NCBI GenBank assembly: GCA_900095095.1
Contig: FMBT01000469.1
Span: 19,534 to 83,533 of the forward strand
Length of the DNA: 64,000 nt
Source of the DNA: Fragilariopsis cylindrus CCMP1102
Taxonomy: Eukaryota > Bacillariophyta > Bacillariophyceae > Bacillariales > Bacillariaceae
Direction of reading: 5' to 3'
The translations under genes and the position numbers were made by a program. The notes under the pieces are model-generated. The model ran no database searches and was not told the DNA's origin. It saw nothing but the letters and a program-made list of their open reading frames with translations. Numbering within the stretch: position 1 is the first letter of the stretch; every line of letters starts with the position of its first letter. Positions 45,818-56,639 of this stretch are shown piece by piece.

Positions 45818-48800
45818 CACCCTTGGATAGTCTTTGGACTTTTATTTTTTATATATAGATATATTGGTCGAACAGTACTGTGGTGTTTCCCAGAGTGATG
45901 TTTTGTTGGATAATCAGCTAGGTTCTCAATACCTGGTCCCCACACATAATCAAATTGTTTCTGTTCAAATCTGTCTTTTAACCAGTAAAATCTCATGTCA
46001 ATAGCTTTTGACCTTTTTTGTTTGATAGTACCAGTAATAATACCACGTGCTGTTGTGTTATCTGTTTTGATTGGTGTAGGTGGTTGTGGATGTCCCATTT
46101 CAATGAGGCAATTACGTTCTGATACAGCTTCTGTGGCGTTCAGGTAGATACCTGCAACTTCTGCCTCTGCTGCTGATGCCATAACATTTTTTATGATTTT
46201 GGCTAGGACAAGTATAGGTCCATTAAATAATGTGCCATCCTTGCTACCGAGGTAATGATAACCACCAGCTCTACTCCTTGCTTCAGGGCGCACTAGGTAT
46301 GCTGCATCTGAATCTATTCTGAGTATCATGTCACTGGCTCTGTAGATAATTTGACCATTTGGATTGCAAGCGGCATAATTTAGGAAGTATCTTGTCGCTG
46401 CTAGTGTTGCTTCTGTACCATTTGCTGTTGATGATGCAATGTCATTGATTGCATGTAGCATAGTGTCATCTATAGCTCTGGCATAGAATAGGAATTTTCC
46501 TGTAACACGTTGGATGAATTTGATTTGTTCTTCATTCAATTTATTGGTTAAGTCTTCTTTCACATATTGAACCTTGGCACCATAATCAGGGCGTTCTATT
46601 TTGGAAGGTCCTGAATGTTGTTGTTTTGGTATAATGTGGTTGAATTCTTTCAATGCTTGTTCTACGTATCCATCCATGGAGCAAAGTACTTCTCGGTCTA
46701 TGTAATTCCATTTAAGGTGAATACCAATATACTGTTCTGCTTTCCAGTCAACTTTTAGTGGGTATTTTTTGCGTAGTGCAGTAACTAGGTGTTCAACATC
46801 TGCTTTGTCAGTATATTTTATGCCAAAATCATCCACTACTAGTGTGAATGTGATGTCGCGTTCCTTGTGATGGAAAAGGCCATCAGTTCGATTTGCTTTT
46901 ACATAACCATACTTCTTCAAATGATCCACCAGATCATCGTGTGCGATTTTTCCTGATTGTTTTAACCCATACCAAGCCTTTTTGATCTTCGCATAGACGA
47001 ATCCATCCACTACTAGTTTATCCAGTGAATAATGTTTGATTATATTGGGTGGGATCATGTCGTATTTGAACCTGACATATTCTGCATCTGGTAGTAATGA
47101 GCACAGGTACATGTTTGATATATCGGCTGTACAGTATTTCGCGCCTGGGGTGGAAATAACAGAGTTCCAATGCATTTTGATTGTTTCCATCGATGCAGTA
47201 TGTGTGGTTACATTGCCTTCATAGTCTATTCTGTCTCCTCCTGCAGTGATCCTAGTACGGTAGGGTTCAGACTTTTCTGGTCTTACAGCAACTACATATC
47301 TTGGATATGTTACTTGTTTGTTGCGAGGTACATCACCTCTTTGGATCCAATCTAGAACATCAACACCATCAGTCTCGCCATATCCTTGAAACAGGCGTGC
47401 AAATTCATTTTCACCTGATTGGAGCCAACGTTGTTTTATGATAGGGTCCTTGTGATTGATTAGGTCGCGATATTTTGCCATCTTATTGAGGTCGTCGTCC
47501 CATATGGCTCCTGAAGCGCCAAAAGCAAAATTTGGTTGAAGGTGTTCTACTGCCTTGCTGTATCCATTGCTAAACCTGTTTGGTTTTTGTTGCACTGTAG
47601 GATAACGGTTATATCGGTTCAGACGTTGTACTCTTTTAGTACGTTGGCTTTTGGACGTTGGCATGTTAAATACGGACGTGTTTGGTAGTTGATGTGGGAT
47701 CGGTTGCATTAGCATGGCCTTCTTCTCGTGTCGACTGTACTGTTGTGTACGTTTTCGATACTGTTGTACTTCCGCATATGTCATTTCTTCTGAGTCTCCA
47801 TCTTGGTACAATACCTTGTAGTACTGTTCAATTGGATCATATTTTGTAATTTCTCCTTCGTGATAACCGCTGTTGAATTTGCGCCGGATAATGGTACCAT
47901 TGACATACACTCTATCTGTCTCCTTGGAGGATCTTATCCGTGTTACTCGTTGGGTGGGGACTATTGTTTCCACCCTTGGAGGTGGCACAGGGCTTGTCGT
48001 TGCAGTGGTTGCAGTATCATCCTTCTGTAGGCAGAGAATTTTCTGGATTGCTGTGATAGCTGTATGTAGGTCCGTACCTTGGTTCATGAAAGGGAAATCA
48101 CTTGGTGGTTGGGATAGTACTTGATGTAGGTCCTGCAATACCAAGGTTAGGCGGTCTATGGGCGTGATTTTGGGTAGCGTACAATGGTACGGAAAGAACT
48201 CAACAGTATTTGATATACGGTTTTGTTTGGTATCTCGCATGTAGCAGGTGTAGTTCCTGTAATGATGGGGTGCCCTTTCAATATAGTAACCATGGCTTCC
48301 ATGATTCGACCAGCTACCACGTTCCCCTCGGCGGTCATGTACTATGACCTTACAGCCAGTTGGTGCAATAGGTGTACGATTGTAGTCAAACTCTCCGTGT
48401 ACTTGGGTGTATGCTGATATCAAGGGGTTTGTTCTCGAAGGTCGCATTAGGTTGAGGGCAAGGATAGTTTGTGGGATGAATAGATCCCAACAGTTTTTAG
48501 GGAAATTGGGGTCAGCTCCTTCACGAAAAGAGATGAGCTTGGACTTGAAAGTCTGGATTGCTCTTTCTGCATGGTTTAGTCTGTGGTCTCCCGGGGATAC
48601 GATCTGGTACTCTAAGTGTTCTTCTTCAATTGCTTTGATAAGTTCAGTCGAGATTTCATTGTCTAACCTTAGTACTTGTGCAGTAAATCCTCTTAGTTTG
48701 AGTTCATCATAGCATACCTTGAAGGCTCGTACCAATTCATTTGACTTTCTGGATTTAATTGGGACAGCATTGATATAGTTGGTGTCGTAGTCATACATCA

Positions 48801-49833
48801 CCATGATATACTTGTGTCCTCTGGCTGATGTGATTGGATAACGGCCTGGCAAGTCCATCGCCACTAGTTGTTTTAGGTCATCTCCGTCAATCAAGAAAGT
48901 ACCGATGCTGTGTAGCTTTTTCTTCAGCTCCATACGTTGTTTTCTAATGGCAAGGTCAATGATAGGGTTTGACGTTCTTACGTTCTTCTTTATCATCTTT
49001 TGGTTTCCAAGAGTGGTCTGCTCTTTCTTATTACAGTAGCTGCGGACTCGGTCTGCGCTTAACCCCGGCCAGGATTTGAACCAATTCTTGTTGATGCAGT
49101 TAATCCATTCTAGAATAGATGGTGAGCCAAGTGACATGTGGAAGAAATTTACCAATGCAGCAACTGTTTGCACTTCATAAGCACTAGCTGCTGTAGCCAT
49201 CCCTGCGGTGTCTCCAATGGGATTGGTGCAATTCACCCTTGGAAGTGTATGCGTATCTGTATCATGTATTGGTACAGAATAGAGTCCATTTTGTCGCTGT
49301 CCTTCCATTACTGTTTGACCTACAAGTGTTGGTTGGCTGTCAGTGACAGTCACTTTGTTCCTGGAAAATAATACAAACAGATCATTATCACATAGTTTTC
49401 CTACTGAGACGAGTGGTGTAGTTACATCATCGAACTTGTGGCAGCCACGGGCTAGTGGTGGTAACTGTTTTAGTGATAGGACGTCCGTAGATGTGGCAGT
49501 CATGATGGAGTTATTTGCACATTTCACCTTCATTCCATTGGATGTTACTTGATGGTTGTCGCCTCGATATGCTGTTGGCAAGAAATGGTCGGTCGCACCA
49601 GAATCAATAGCTCCTCTTGTGATAGGATATCTGTCTAGTAATATGTTGCATACCTTCAAAGCTGCAGATCTTTTCGCAGGTCCGCTGATTAGGTTGTGGG
49701 CAAATGATACGTGTAATGATTTCCTGTTGGCATTTGGAGCGCATGGTACAAGTGGTTGACGATATGCTTTAGGTGTAAGGGGTTGACGATATAAATTGCT
49801 CGAAGGGGATAGATATGTAGTTGCTTTTAACAT
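45796..49833 (-). CDS. pol: copia Pol polyprotein: protease, integrase, Tudor-like module, RT, RNase H
   Basis: The frame of 1345 codons from the ATG at 49833 is uninterrupted. Near residue 75, AIDSGATDHFLP is the aspartic protease active site. Integrase follows, with an N-terminal HMSLGSP and YCNKK zone, then catalytic Asp in LVAMDLPGRYPI, Asp in LRLDNE and Glu in LNHAERAIQTFK. Around residues 635-690, RRKFNSGYHEGEITKYD and YYKVLYQDGDSEE resemble a small Tudor-like barrel. RT has KYCTADISNMYL, KKAWYGLKQSGK and the active site LVVDDFGIKY, where the common YVDD is VVDD. RNase H shows LRIDSDAAYLV, ASAAEAEVAGIY and IKTDNTTARG, ending in DYPTKHHSGKHH. It makes and integrates the cDNA. It lies in the same frame as gag, after one TGA. 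Confidence 0.95.
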   Translation of the reverse strand: MLKATTYLSPSSNLYRQPLTPKAYRQPLVPCAPNANRKSLHVSFAHNLISGPAKRSAALKVCNILLDRYPITRGAIDSGATDHFLPTAYRGDNHQVTSNGMKVKCANNSIMTATSTDVLSLKQLPPLARGCHKFDDVTTPLVSVGKLCDNDLFVLFSRNKVTVTDSQPTLVGQTVMEGQRQNGLYSVPIHDTDTHTLPRVNCTNPIGDTAGMATAASAYEVQTVAALVNFFHMSLGSPSILEWINCINKNWFKSWPGLSADRVRSYCNKKEQTTLGNQKMIKKNVRTSNPIIDLAIRKQRMELKKKLHSIGTFLIDGDDLKQLVAMDLPGRYPITSARGHKYIMVMYDYDTNYINAVPIKSRKSNELVRAFKVCYDELKLRGFTAQVLRLDNEISTELIKAIEEEHLEYQIVSPGDHRLNHAERAIQTFKSKLISFREGADPNFPKNCWDLFIPQTILALNLMRPSRTNPLISAYTQVHGEFDYNRTPIAPTGCKVIVHDRRGERGSWSNHGSHGYYIERAPHHYRNYTCYMRDTKQNRISNTVEFFPYHCTLPKITPIDRLTLVLQDLHQVLSQPPSDFPFMNQGTDLHTAITAIQKILCLQKDDTATTATTSPVPPPRVETIVPTQRVTRIRSSKETDRVYVNGTIIRRKFNSGYHEGEITKYDPIEQYYKVLYQDGDSEEMTYAEVQQYRKRTQQYSRHEKKAMLMQPIPHQLPNTSVFNMPTSKSQRTKRVQRLNRYNRYPTVQQKPNRFSNGYSKAVEHLQPNFAFGASGAIWDDDLNKMAKYRDLINHKDPIIKQRWLQSGENEFARLFQGYGETDGVDVLDWIQRGDVPRNKQVTYPRYVVAVRPEKSEPYRTRITAGGDRIDYEGNVTTHTASMETIKMHWNSVISTPGAKYCTADISNMYLCSLLPDAEYVRFKYDMIPPNIIKHYSLDKLVVDGFVYAKIKKAWYGLKQSGKIAHDDLVDHLKKYGYVKANRTDGLFHHKERDITFTLVVDDFGIKYTDKADVEHLVTALRKKYPLKVDWKAEQYIGIHLKWNYIDREVLCSMDGYVEQALKEFNHIIPKQQHSGPSKIERPDYGAKVQYVKEDLTNKLNEEQIKFIQRVTGKFLFYARAIDDTMLHAINDIASSTANGTEATLAATRYFLNYAACNPNGQIIYRASDMILRIDSDAAYLVRPEARSRAGGYHYLGSKDGTLFNGPILVLAKIIKNVMASAAEAEVAGIYLNATEAVSERNCLIEMGHPQPPTPIKTDNTTARGIITGTIKQKRSKAIDMRFYWLKDRFEQKQFDYVWGPGIENLADYPTKHHSGKHHSTVRPIYLYIKNKSPKTIQGCVRLLAR
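47735..47925 (-). other. Tudor-like module inside Pol
   Basis: Between integrase and RT, a stretch of about 50 residues (VNGTIIRRKF, GEITKYDPIEQYYKVLYQ, DGDSEEMTYAEV) has the alternating hydrophobic and DGD-turn pattern of Tudor/chromo-type barrels. It could guide integration by reading histone tails; that is inference from shape only. Confidence 0.45.
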
Positions 49834-49899
49834 GTAATTATTATTAGTGGTTAATACACAGTCACTACATTTATCGATATCTATCTCCTTCCAACGTCT

Positions 49900-51258
49900 T
49901 CACTCTGGATTATCATATGGTTTGTGGTCTACTGGACTCCACCATTTGTTATAGAAGGCATCCTTTGCATCATTTCCACCCATAGGGTTCTGAATGGTCG
50001 CTTCATTTTTATGTCCACTCTTCTTCCTAGCTGATTTGCAATCTTTGCTGTCATGATGCAAGTTACAGCCACATGAGTGGCACCAGAATTTCCACTGGCG
50101 CCATACCTTGAACAGTGCGTCCGTAGTTGCTTTCTTATTTCCACCACCTCCACCACCTGATTTGGTTGATTTTATGGTGTTGAGTTCAGCTTTGAGAGCT
50201 TTCACTTCACGTTGTAGATCAGAAAATGCAATTGACTGCATACCCGACGCAGCAGTGCCCGACACGGATCCCGATACTGTACCTGTACCATCAGTTTCAA
50301 CAACCGATGGAACACCTGACGCTTGGAAAGCTGTCTCTAAATGTAGTTGGTTGTTGTTGAGGGTCTGCACTTCTGATTCATATTTTGATTCAAATGCCTC
50401 GACACGGGCAATGAGAGCTTGTTGAACGTTCATCGCTGTATTGTTTTCAATACCATCTTCCGTCAGTTTCTGCAGTTCCTTGATATAGAGCTGTTTAAAC
50501 CGTTTCCACCTACCGACAACTGGTCTGTTTAGAATATCAGCTTCCCACTTGTCTTCAATTAGACGCAGGTACGTGTTGTTGTGCCTGCCGCTACTGCGAA
50601 TCTTGGTTTGACAGTTGATGATCAATGTGTCCCATGAGTACTCGAATTCAACATTAGAGCTTTCTGATAAGATATCAATACAATGTTTATCGTGTTCCAT
50701 TCGCTTGAGGTATGTTACTGGGCCTTCAGCTGAAGGCACATACTCCCGTGCTGTAATGGCACTCATGAGTTCAATATATGCCTTCTGCTTCTTGACTCGA
50801 TCTGATACTTTCCCTTCAATGAAGTTAAGGGCCTGTCGTACAGTGTAGTTCAAAGGTAGTGTTCCATAATCATTCATTTGCTCCTTCATGGTGTTAGGAA
50901 ATCTCCTTACTGTTGCTTGTAGAGCTTCAGCGTTCCAATGAGTTTCCCTTTCATAGATCTTTTTCAGTGCTTCATACCTTCTCCATGCTCCGCTGGCATC
51001 TCCAGTGGGTAATGCCACCTTCTTTGCTGGTGGGGGTAAGTTAGCATTCACGTCTCCATATCTTTCACGGTTGCGCTTCATGGTGTCTACAAGGTATGCA
51101 TGTCCTGCATCTCTTTCGGTATGCTGACATCCTTCTAGTGCATTGCCTAATGCCTCGCGGAATACCACTGCATCAGCGAAGTTGTGGTTGCTCTTTTCCG
51201 GTGATTGGTATTCTTTACCTAGATGCTCATCGATCGATGGAAGATTGTCTTGCCCCAT
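49900..51258 (-). CDS. gag: copia Gag with a zinc-knuckle-like motif
   Basis: The 452-residue frame from the ATG at 51258 carries a helical capsid-like region (TYLRLIEDKWEADIL, KRFKQLYIKELQKL), a coiled stretch (SDLQREVKALKAELNTIK) and a Cys/His motif, WCHSCGCNLHHDSKDC, near the C-terminus. That motif is a zinc-knuckle variant found in diatom copia Gags. The same frame stays open upstream to about 51640 without an ATG, so a longer product from splicing or a non-AUG start is possible. It ends with a single TGA at 49900-49902, after which the frame continues open into pol. Confidence 0.9.
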   Translation of the reverse strand: MGQDNLPSIDEHLGKEYQSPEKSNHNFADAVVFREALGNALEGCQHTERDAGHAYLVDTMKRNRERYGDVNANLPPPAKKVALPTGDASGAWRRYEALKKIYERETHWNAEALQATVRRFPNTMKEQMNDYGTLPLNYTVRQALNFIEGKVSDRVKKQKAYIELMSAITAREYVPSAEGPVTYLKRMEHDKHCIDILSESSNVEFEYSWDTLIINCQTKIRSSGRHNNTYLRLIEDKWEADILNRPVVGRWKRFKQLYIKELQKLTEDGIENNTAMNVQQALIARVEAFESKYESEVQTLNNNQLHLETAFQASGVPSVVETDGTGTVSGSVSGTAASGMQSIAFSDLQREVKALKAELNTIKSTKSGGGGGGNKKATTDALFKVWRQWKFWCHSCGCNLHHDSKDCKSARKKSGHKNEATIQNPMGGNDAKDAFYNKWWSPVDHKPYDNPE

Positions 51259-51709
51259 ACTGCCACAGCTGGATAGTGATGTAGTTGATACTGTATCGTC
51301 GTCGTTGGGAGAGTAGAGAGCGCCGTCGGGCGTGTAGAGATCTGGTAATGAAGAGGTTGATGCAGTTGCTTCTGCTGGTTGATCTTGGAATTGCTCTAGT
51401 ATAGTATTGATATACTGTCTGCTGAACGATAGAATATGGTCCCCTGCACCTGAGTCGGTGTATATTAGGTTTCCTGGTTCTGTAGTTCTTACAGTAACAC
51501 CTGTTGGGATTTCGTTGTTCGAATCGGTTATTGAATCAGTTATTGAGTCGTCGTCCGGATCTTCCAGTGCTCCAAAAGGGTTGCTGTTATGGTTGTTGTT
51601 TTTATAATCCTTCTGCGAGTAGGTATGGTGTTCCAGTCAGCTGTAGGGGTGACAGGTAACATTTATCGGGTGCTTCGCACACGTTGTTGTAGCATCTTTA
51701 ATCTCTAAC

Positions 51710-52014
51710 TATTAGAAGTAAATACGAATACATATAGTAGTTGTTAACTGTCTATTAGTTATTAGAGTTACAATGATGTTAGAGATTAAAGTGAGCACAG
51801 TATGTTGTTACATCCTGTGATCCAATCTCATGTGTTGGTGTTTCTTCTTGTACAAAGCTATCTTCATCTATTATTGGGCGATGGTGTGGCAGTTGAATCA
51901 GTTGATTCCAGTCAGTTGAACTGTAGTTTAACTGTACTCTATCGCTCACCTCTGTTGAGTCACAGTTGAGTAGTTAGTCGAACTAGTCAACCTTAACGTG
52001 CTAATAATCTAACA
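51710..52014 (-). repeat. 5' LTR
   Basis: This 305-bp LTR appears identical to 45513-45817 and carries the promoter for the minus-strand element. The 450 bases between it and gag form the leader. Confidence 0.95.
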
Positions 52015-52019
52015 TGGTG
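52015..52019. repeat. 5-bp target-site duplication, right
   Basis: TGGTG follows the right LTR immediately, matching 45508-45512. Confidence 0.85.
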
Positions 52020-52159
52020 AAGTACGGATTACATGGAGTTTGGTTGATCGGCCACCATATGATTTTTCTTTCTATCACATCCAGTCTGTCAGTACTTCTA
52101 AATCACTCCTGGGATTGTACACATGCGTCTGCTGCTGTTGGTGTTGCTGCTGCATTAGC

Positions 52160-52800
52160 CTATATATGGGGATGATGATGGTGTGGCATCTTTTAGAGCC
52201 ATTAAACTTCCGATGATAACAGTGTGTTGTTCTATGGAGTTTGCAGTTAATAATTGCTTGTTTTCATGGTTGCTTTCTACCACCAGTTCTTGTGTTGCAG
52301 CATTAGCTAATCCAATTTCTTTGAATGTGCCTTTTCTTTATTTCTTTGTTGGAATGTGCTGTGGAGTTTGCCCATGTTTTGTGGTTCTTTTTCTTCCTTT
52401 CCATATGGCAATTGCATCATTGAGGTCCAAATGTTTCTGGAACTGTTGTAGTGTCATTTGAGGCATTACTTTGTCATTGCATGTGACATTCAGTTGTATT
52501 ATTAGCATGATTCAGATTGCTTGTAAGTCTTTGTAGTATACTTGAGGCACTTTGCATGGGTCATAGGCTGTTTTCATTCCTTCTTTAATTCCTATGATTT
52601 CATTATCATAGTCTTCAGGTTCAATCAATTGATGCCACTAGATGGTGAAAGTGTTTCCAGGAGAATATCCTATTATCTGGTCTTGGTCCTTCAAGATCCA
52701 GGAAGCCAGACTCTTCAAAGATGTACTTTATCATGTAGATTCCTCAATTTTCATGGATTTTGTATGATGTATCATTCATAGTACTGCTTTTTCTGAAGCT
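52160..52800 (-). pseudogene. decayed protein-coding sequence beside the insertion
   Basis: Read on the minus strand with a few stops and one frame change, it gives YIFEESGFLDLEGPRPDN, FSWKHFHHLVASID, EDYDNEIIGIKEGMKTAY, DPCKVPQVYYKDLQAI, NVTCNDKVMPQMTLQQFQ and IGLANAATQELVVESN. This is clearly former coding sequence. It resembles no family I can name and may be the remains of an older element. The LTR retrotransposon sits just downstream of it. Confidence 0.5.
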
Positions 52801-54368
52801 GGTTAATGATATGCTCCTCTGTCACTTTGTCAAGTTGGGCTATTCCATAATTGTTTTTGGATGCTACTGTCATTGATTTCTTTCCTGGTGGATGCATTTC
52901 TGCTTCCTATTCTTGTTCTTCTTTTCTTCAATACAGGTTCATATTGACAGATGGTTTGATACAGTTTCGTATCTTGTGTTGATATAGCTTGTATTTTTCA
53001 TATTTTACTTACTTTCAAACCTGTTATTAATAGTTAACTTACTGTACATCATTTCATGGGACTCAAAAATTAAATTCACTGTAAAAAACAACTGCATAAT
53101 CCATGCAATTTTCAAGGAGCAGATCAACTCAAGTTAGCTATGAATGGATAATATTTTCAGAATCAGCATAGAAATATGGTCTAGAAAAGTGTTTTGAATT
53201 TTTTTCCTCTATGCATTTTTTGTATGTTGTATGTGGTCCAAAATGGTAGAAAATGCGCCAAAATTAATTGTGGTAAAATTTCTTTATTAGGGTACATCAT
53301 AGTGAACATTGAAATCGTGCAGTGACGCACCGGTATAAATTATTAACCCTGACATACACCATATATGCTACATTATACTACTATTACATACTGCCCGCAT
53401 TCTCTTGTTTGTGGCTCATCATTGCTAGAACCTCTCCTCTTTGTTCCATGTAACAAATTACTGCAGTATACTATGTACAGAAAGTGAATTGTTTGACACA
53501 TAACACATCCTAACATGGAAAATACCTGTCCTTGCAGAATGTTTTGTATTTCATATCATGTATGCACAAAGGAAATTACAACTTGTAGTAATTCCTGACT
53601 GACAACATCAGTAACATTTACTTTTTAGTAGGTACTACTACTACATTGATTATGTGCACCAAAGCCTAGATATAACTAATGACTAAAGAAGGAAACATTC
53701 TCTCTCCCTGTAGGTGCTATACCAGAAAAGGGAACCATTAAAAAATTGGTGCGCTGGAGATTTTTGATATATTTTATGTATTTAGATAGGGACATGAGGA
53801 GACGTATATCATGGTTTATATAAATAATACACTACACAGCAGGAGGAGTTGACTTTCAACACATTCGTGTGAAGAAGAATGAGAAAAGAGTAAGAGAGAG
53901 AGAGAGAGATATAAATCAGAAAATAACATCTATTGTACTATAATAACAGAAGAAGCTACTAATCTAACCAGTAAACTAAGAATACATAGTAAATTATAAT
54001 TGGCTCATTCACTTAGGGTTTTGTACACAATTAGAATTGTGTGCAAGTAATTAGGCTTTTGTTACCTACCTAATACTATCTACCTACTTCCTCCAGCTAA
54101 TGCTAATCTAACCAGTAGCTCCCCCGGTTAAAAGTAACATGCAACAGTATGGTTTTAAAGGGAAAGAATTCAAAAAATTTCATTAGAATTGAAACTGTTC
54201 ACTTGAGTTCACTACTTAATCTCCGTGCTTTGTGGCGTGAAACTGCTGGCTAAATTATTAGCGTTAGTCGGAGGAAGTACCTACCTACACTGTGGTGTTT
54301 TTTTGTGGTGGTGGTGGCAGTCTATTACAAAGTAAAATGGTATCCATTGCCAATGGGTAACATTATAA

Positions 54369-54414
<46 letters not shown>

Positions 54415-55311
54415 CTACAATTAAATAAATCATGTGTGTAAATATTTAGGCACACAGTATGATATGTACTATGTCTGTTAGTCCTAGGTCCTACATGTTC
54501 CCATGCCACATTATCATAATATTATACATCTGTAGCACAATCACTTGTTTACTTCTATGGAAGCTACAGTAGCTATTACAGCAGATTACTTTTTGGCTTG
54601 CTGTACTTACTAGCTATTAATGTGCAGGATTATAGTACTGTACGCCCCCACCGCATGCCAGACGGAAATTGAATATCTCTTTTTATTCGTAGTAGTCGAG
54701 TACTCCCTTTGGCTTCGCATTTCTAGTGTGTGTTTCGTTTGTTTGAAATGATAATGTGAATTATCGGTTTCCAATAAAGGCTTAATAAGTTTTTATTTCT
54801 TCATTCACAAGCGTCTCAAAATAGCATAATTGTAATGACATGGAAAAACAAACTTTAGTTTTCGATCTTAATTATATTCAATTTTCAATTTTCGCGCTTC
54901 AATGCGCGCTAGTTTTCCAAAACAACAAAACAACATAAAAGGCCCATAACGATCGCTCACATCGCCTTCAAAGCAAAAATCACAAGAAAGAAATTAATAG
55001 CTTTTTGTACAGTAAACTTTATTAGCTAAGTTGCTTTGCCTCGCTTCTTGTCTATGGATTTATTGCTTCTCTCGCGTTGTTGCTAACTACTAACTAGTGC
55101 CTTGCCAATCGATTGACGGTACAGTATCTACCTGCGGTTACAGAACCATCATCTAGTTGCTCGCCTAACAACTCACGCACAATTATTTATATTTATTTTG
55201 TTCATCATTTACATACCGTACATATTGTGACAAGTAACACATCATTCATACATAATATATATCTCATATCCCTAGACAAACAAGCAAGCAACAACAACAA
55301 CAACAACAACC
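52801..55311. other. long gene-free region with a GT microsatellite
   Basis: No gene is supported. A GT dinucleotide run occupies about 54370-54410. The last 250 bases before 55312 form the upstream region of the secreted-protein gene and end in a CAA repeat leader. Confidence 0.5.
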
Positions 55312-56101
55312 ATGAAGCTTAATATTACCGTAGCATTTCTTGTAGCTCTTCTATCAGAAGACGTAGCTGTAGCAGCAAAAACTAAATCTAAAACCAGTCG
55401 ACGTGCTGAAGCAAATGGAAAGAAGGTTGAACCAAAATTCGCCACTGAAACAAGGAAGTTACAAGGAGAAGAATTTTTTCAAAGGTATGTAACAATTATT
55501 GGTAATGAAGATGTTGCATTTACTGGTGGATTTGGTATTCAAGGACCAGAAAAATTACTAGGTTCTGTATTATATACATCTGGTGGGGTATATAAAGAAG
55601 AGGATGTTGTTATTCGACCAAGAACTGCACAAGGTGGTAAAAGATTTGCTGGTGGTAAGCAACCAATTAAATTCCCAGCACGACGAACAAATTTCTTTAT
55701 CACAGGTGAATGTACAACAACATCTGCTGGATCAGATATAGAGATTACAGGACACACATGCTTTTATACTTTATGTTTAGGCGGTGGAGGTAATAATTGT
55801 GTTAATATGTATGCTGGTGGACCATTCCTATTTACACCAGCCGCTTCTTCACCACAAGGACAGACGCCTGCACTACCACCTCCATTTGATGGTATTATTA
55901 TTGGTGTGTTGGTGCATTTGCTGGCATTTCAGGATTCTTTTTGTTGAAACCAAGGCTGGACGTACATCATTTAATGATTTACCACAACTTGGTTTGATTG
56001 CACAACAATTCGATTTGATTACTTCAATGCCATTACCAGAAGCACCTGGTCCACAATTGGCTATTTCCAATGTTGCAGGAGTAGCCTTGCGAATAGTTTG
56101 A
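55312..56101 (+). CDS. secreted protein, possible dirigent/AOC-like beta-barrel, frame-broken
   Basis: The ATG at 55312 follows a CAACAACAACC leader and starts a signal peptide (MKLNITVAFLVALLSEDVAVA). The body is rich in Gly and beta-type sequence: TRKLQGEEFFQRYVTI, VAFTGGFGIQGPEKLLGSVL, FFITGECTTTSAGSDIEITG and YTLCLGGGGNNCVN. Two -1 changes (about 55905 and 55935) join it to GAFAGISGFF and VETKAGRTSFNDLPQLGLIA, ending at 56101. The FDGIIIG-x-GAFAGISG motif resembles the glycine-turn segment of small barrel proteins such as dirigent proteins and allene oxide cyclases. That comparison is weak, and the product should be treated as a secreted protein of unknown function. Confidence 0.55.
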
Positions 56102-56639
56102 ATTGGAAACATCAACATACGAAGTCAACTCATTCACTCATTCACTCACTGCAACGCAACGAATTGAAATGAAATGAAAATGAAATGGACTTTCCCCCTA
56201 CATACCTGTCCCCATATAATATACCCTTACTTGGCCTTTAGCTTGACAAACGAAACGAAACAAAAACGTAAAAAACGAATACTACTTAATATTGACTTGA
56301 TTAACTGTAAAAATGATATATATATATCATATAATACAGTACATAATATATTCTACATACAATAACAATAAATTTGCATAACCGCCACTACTTATTCTAC
56401 CGTACTGTACCATTTTTCGTTTTCTTTCTAGATGAAGTGTACGCTACTTTTTTACAAAATCTATTCTATCATTATCCACCCACTATCCATCCTTACGTAC
56501 GATGCAGAAAACAGTAATTCCTCGCCTTCATTTCCTTCCCACTTGTGTGTCACATACACACACCCACTATATATTATACACACGCCAATTCTACTGTACT
56601 GTACTGTACTGTAATTCGTGAGCCCGTATTGTCAGGCCC
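56102..56639. other. 3' flank of the secreted-protein gene
   Basis: No gene or structured repeat was recognised. Confidence 0.4.

Larger units (their letters stand above)
45513..52014 (-). mobile_element. intact Ty1/copia LTR retrotransposon (6.5 kb)
   Basis: Two 305-bp LTRs that look identical by eye, TGGTG duplications on both sides, and long undamaged gag and pol frames on the minus strand define the element. On its coding strand each LTR starts TGTTAGATTATTAG and ends CTTCTAATA. A purine-rich CCAAGGGTG precedes the 3' LTR as a likely polypurine tract. The domain order protease-integrase-RT-RNase H is that of the copia superfamily; diatom genomes carry expanded CoDi-type copia lineages. 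LTR identity points to a very recent insertion. Confidence 0.95.
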
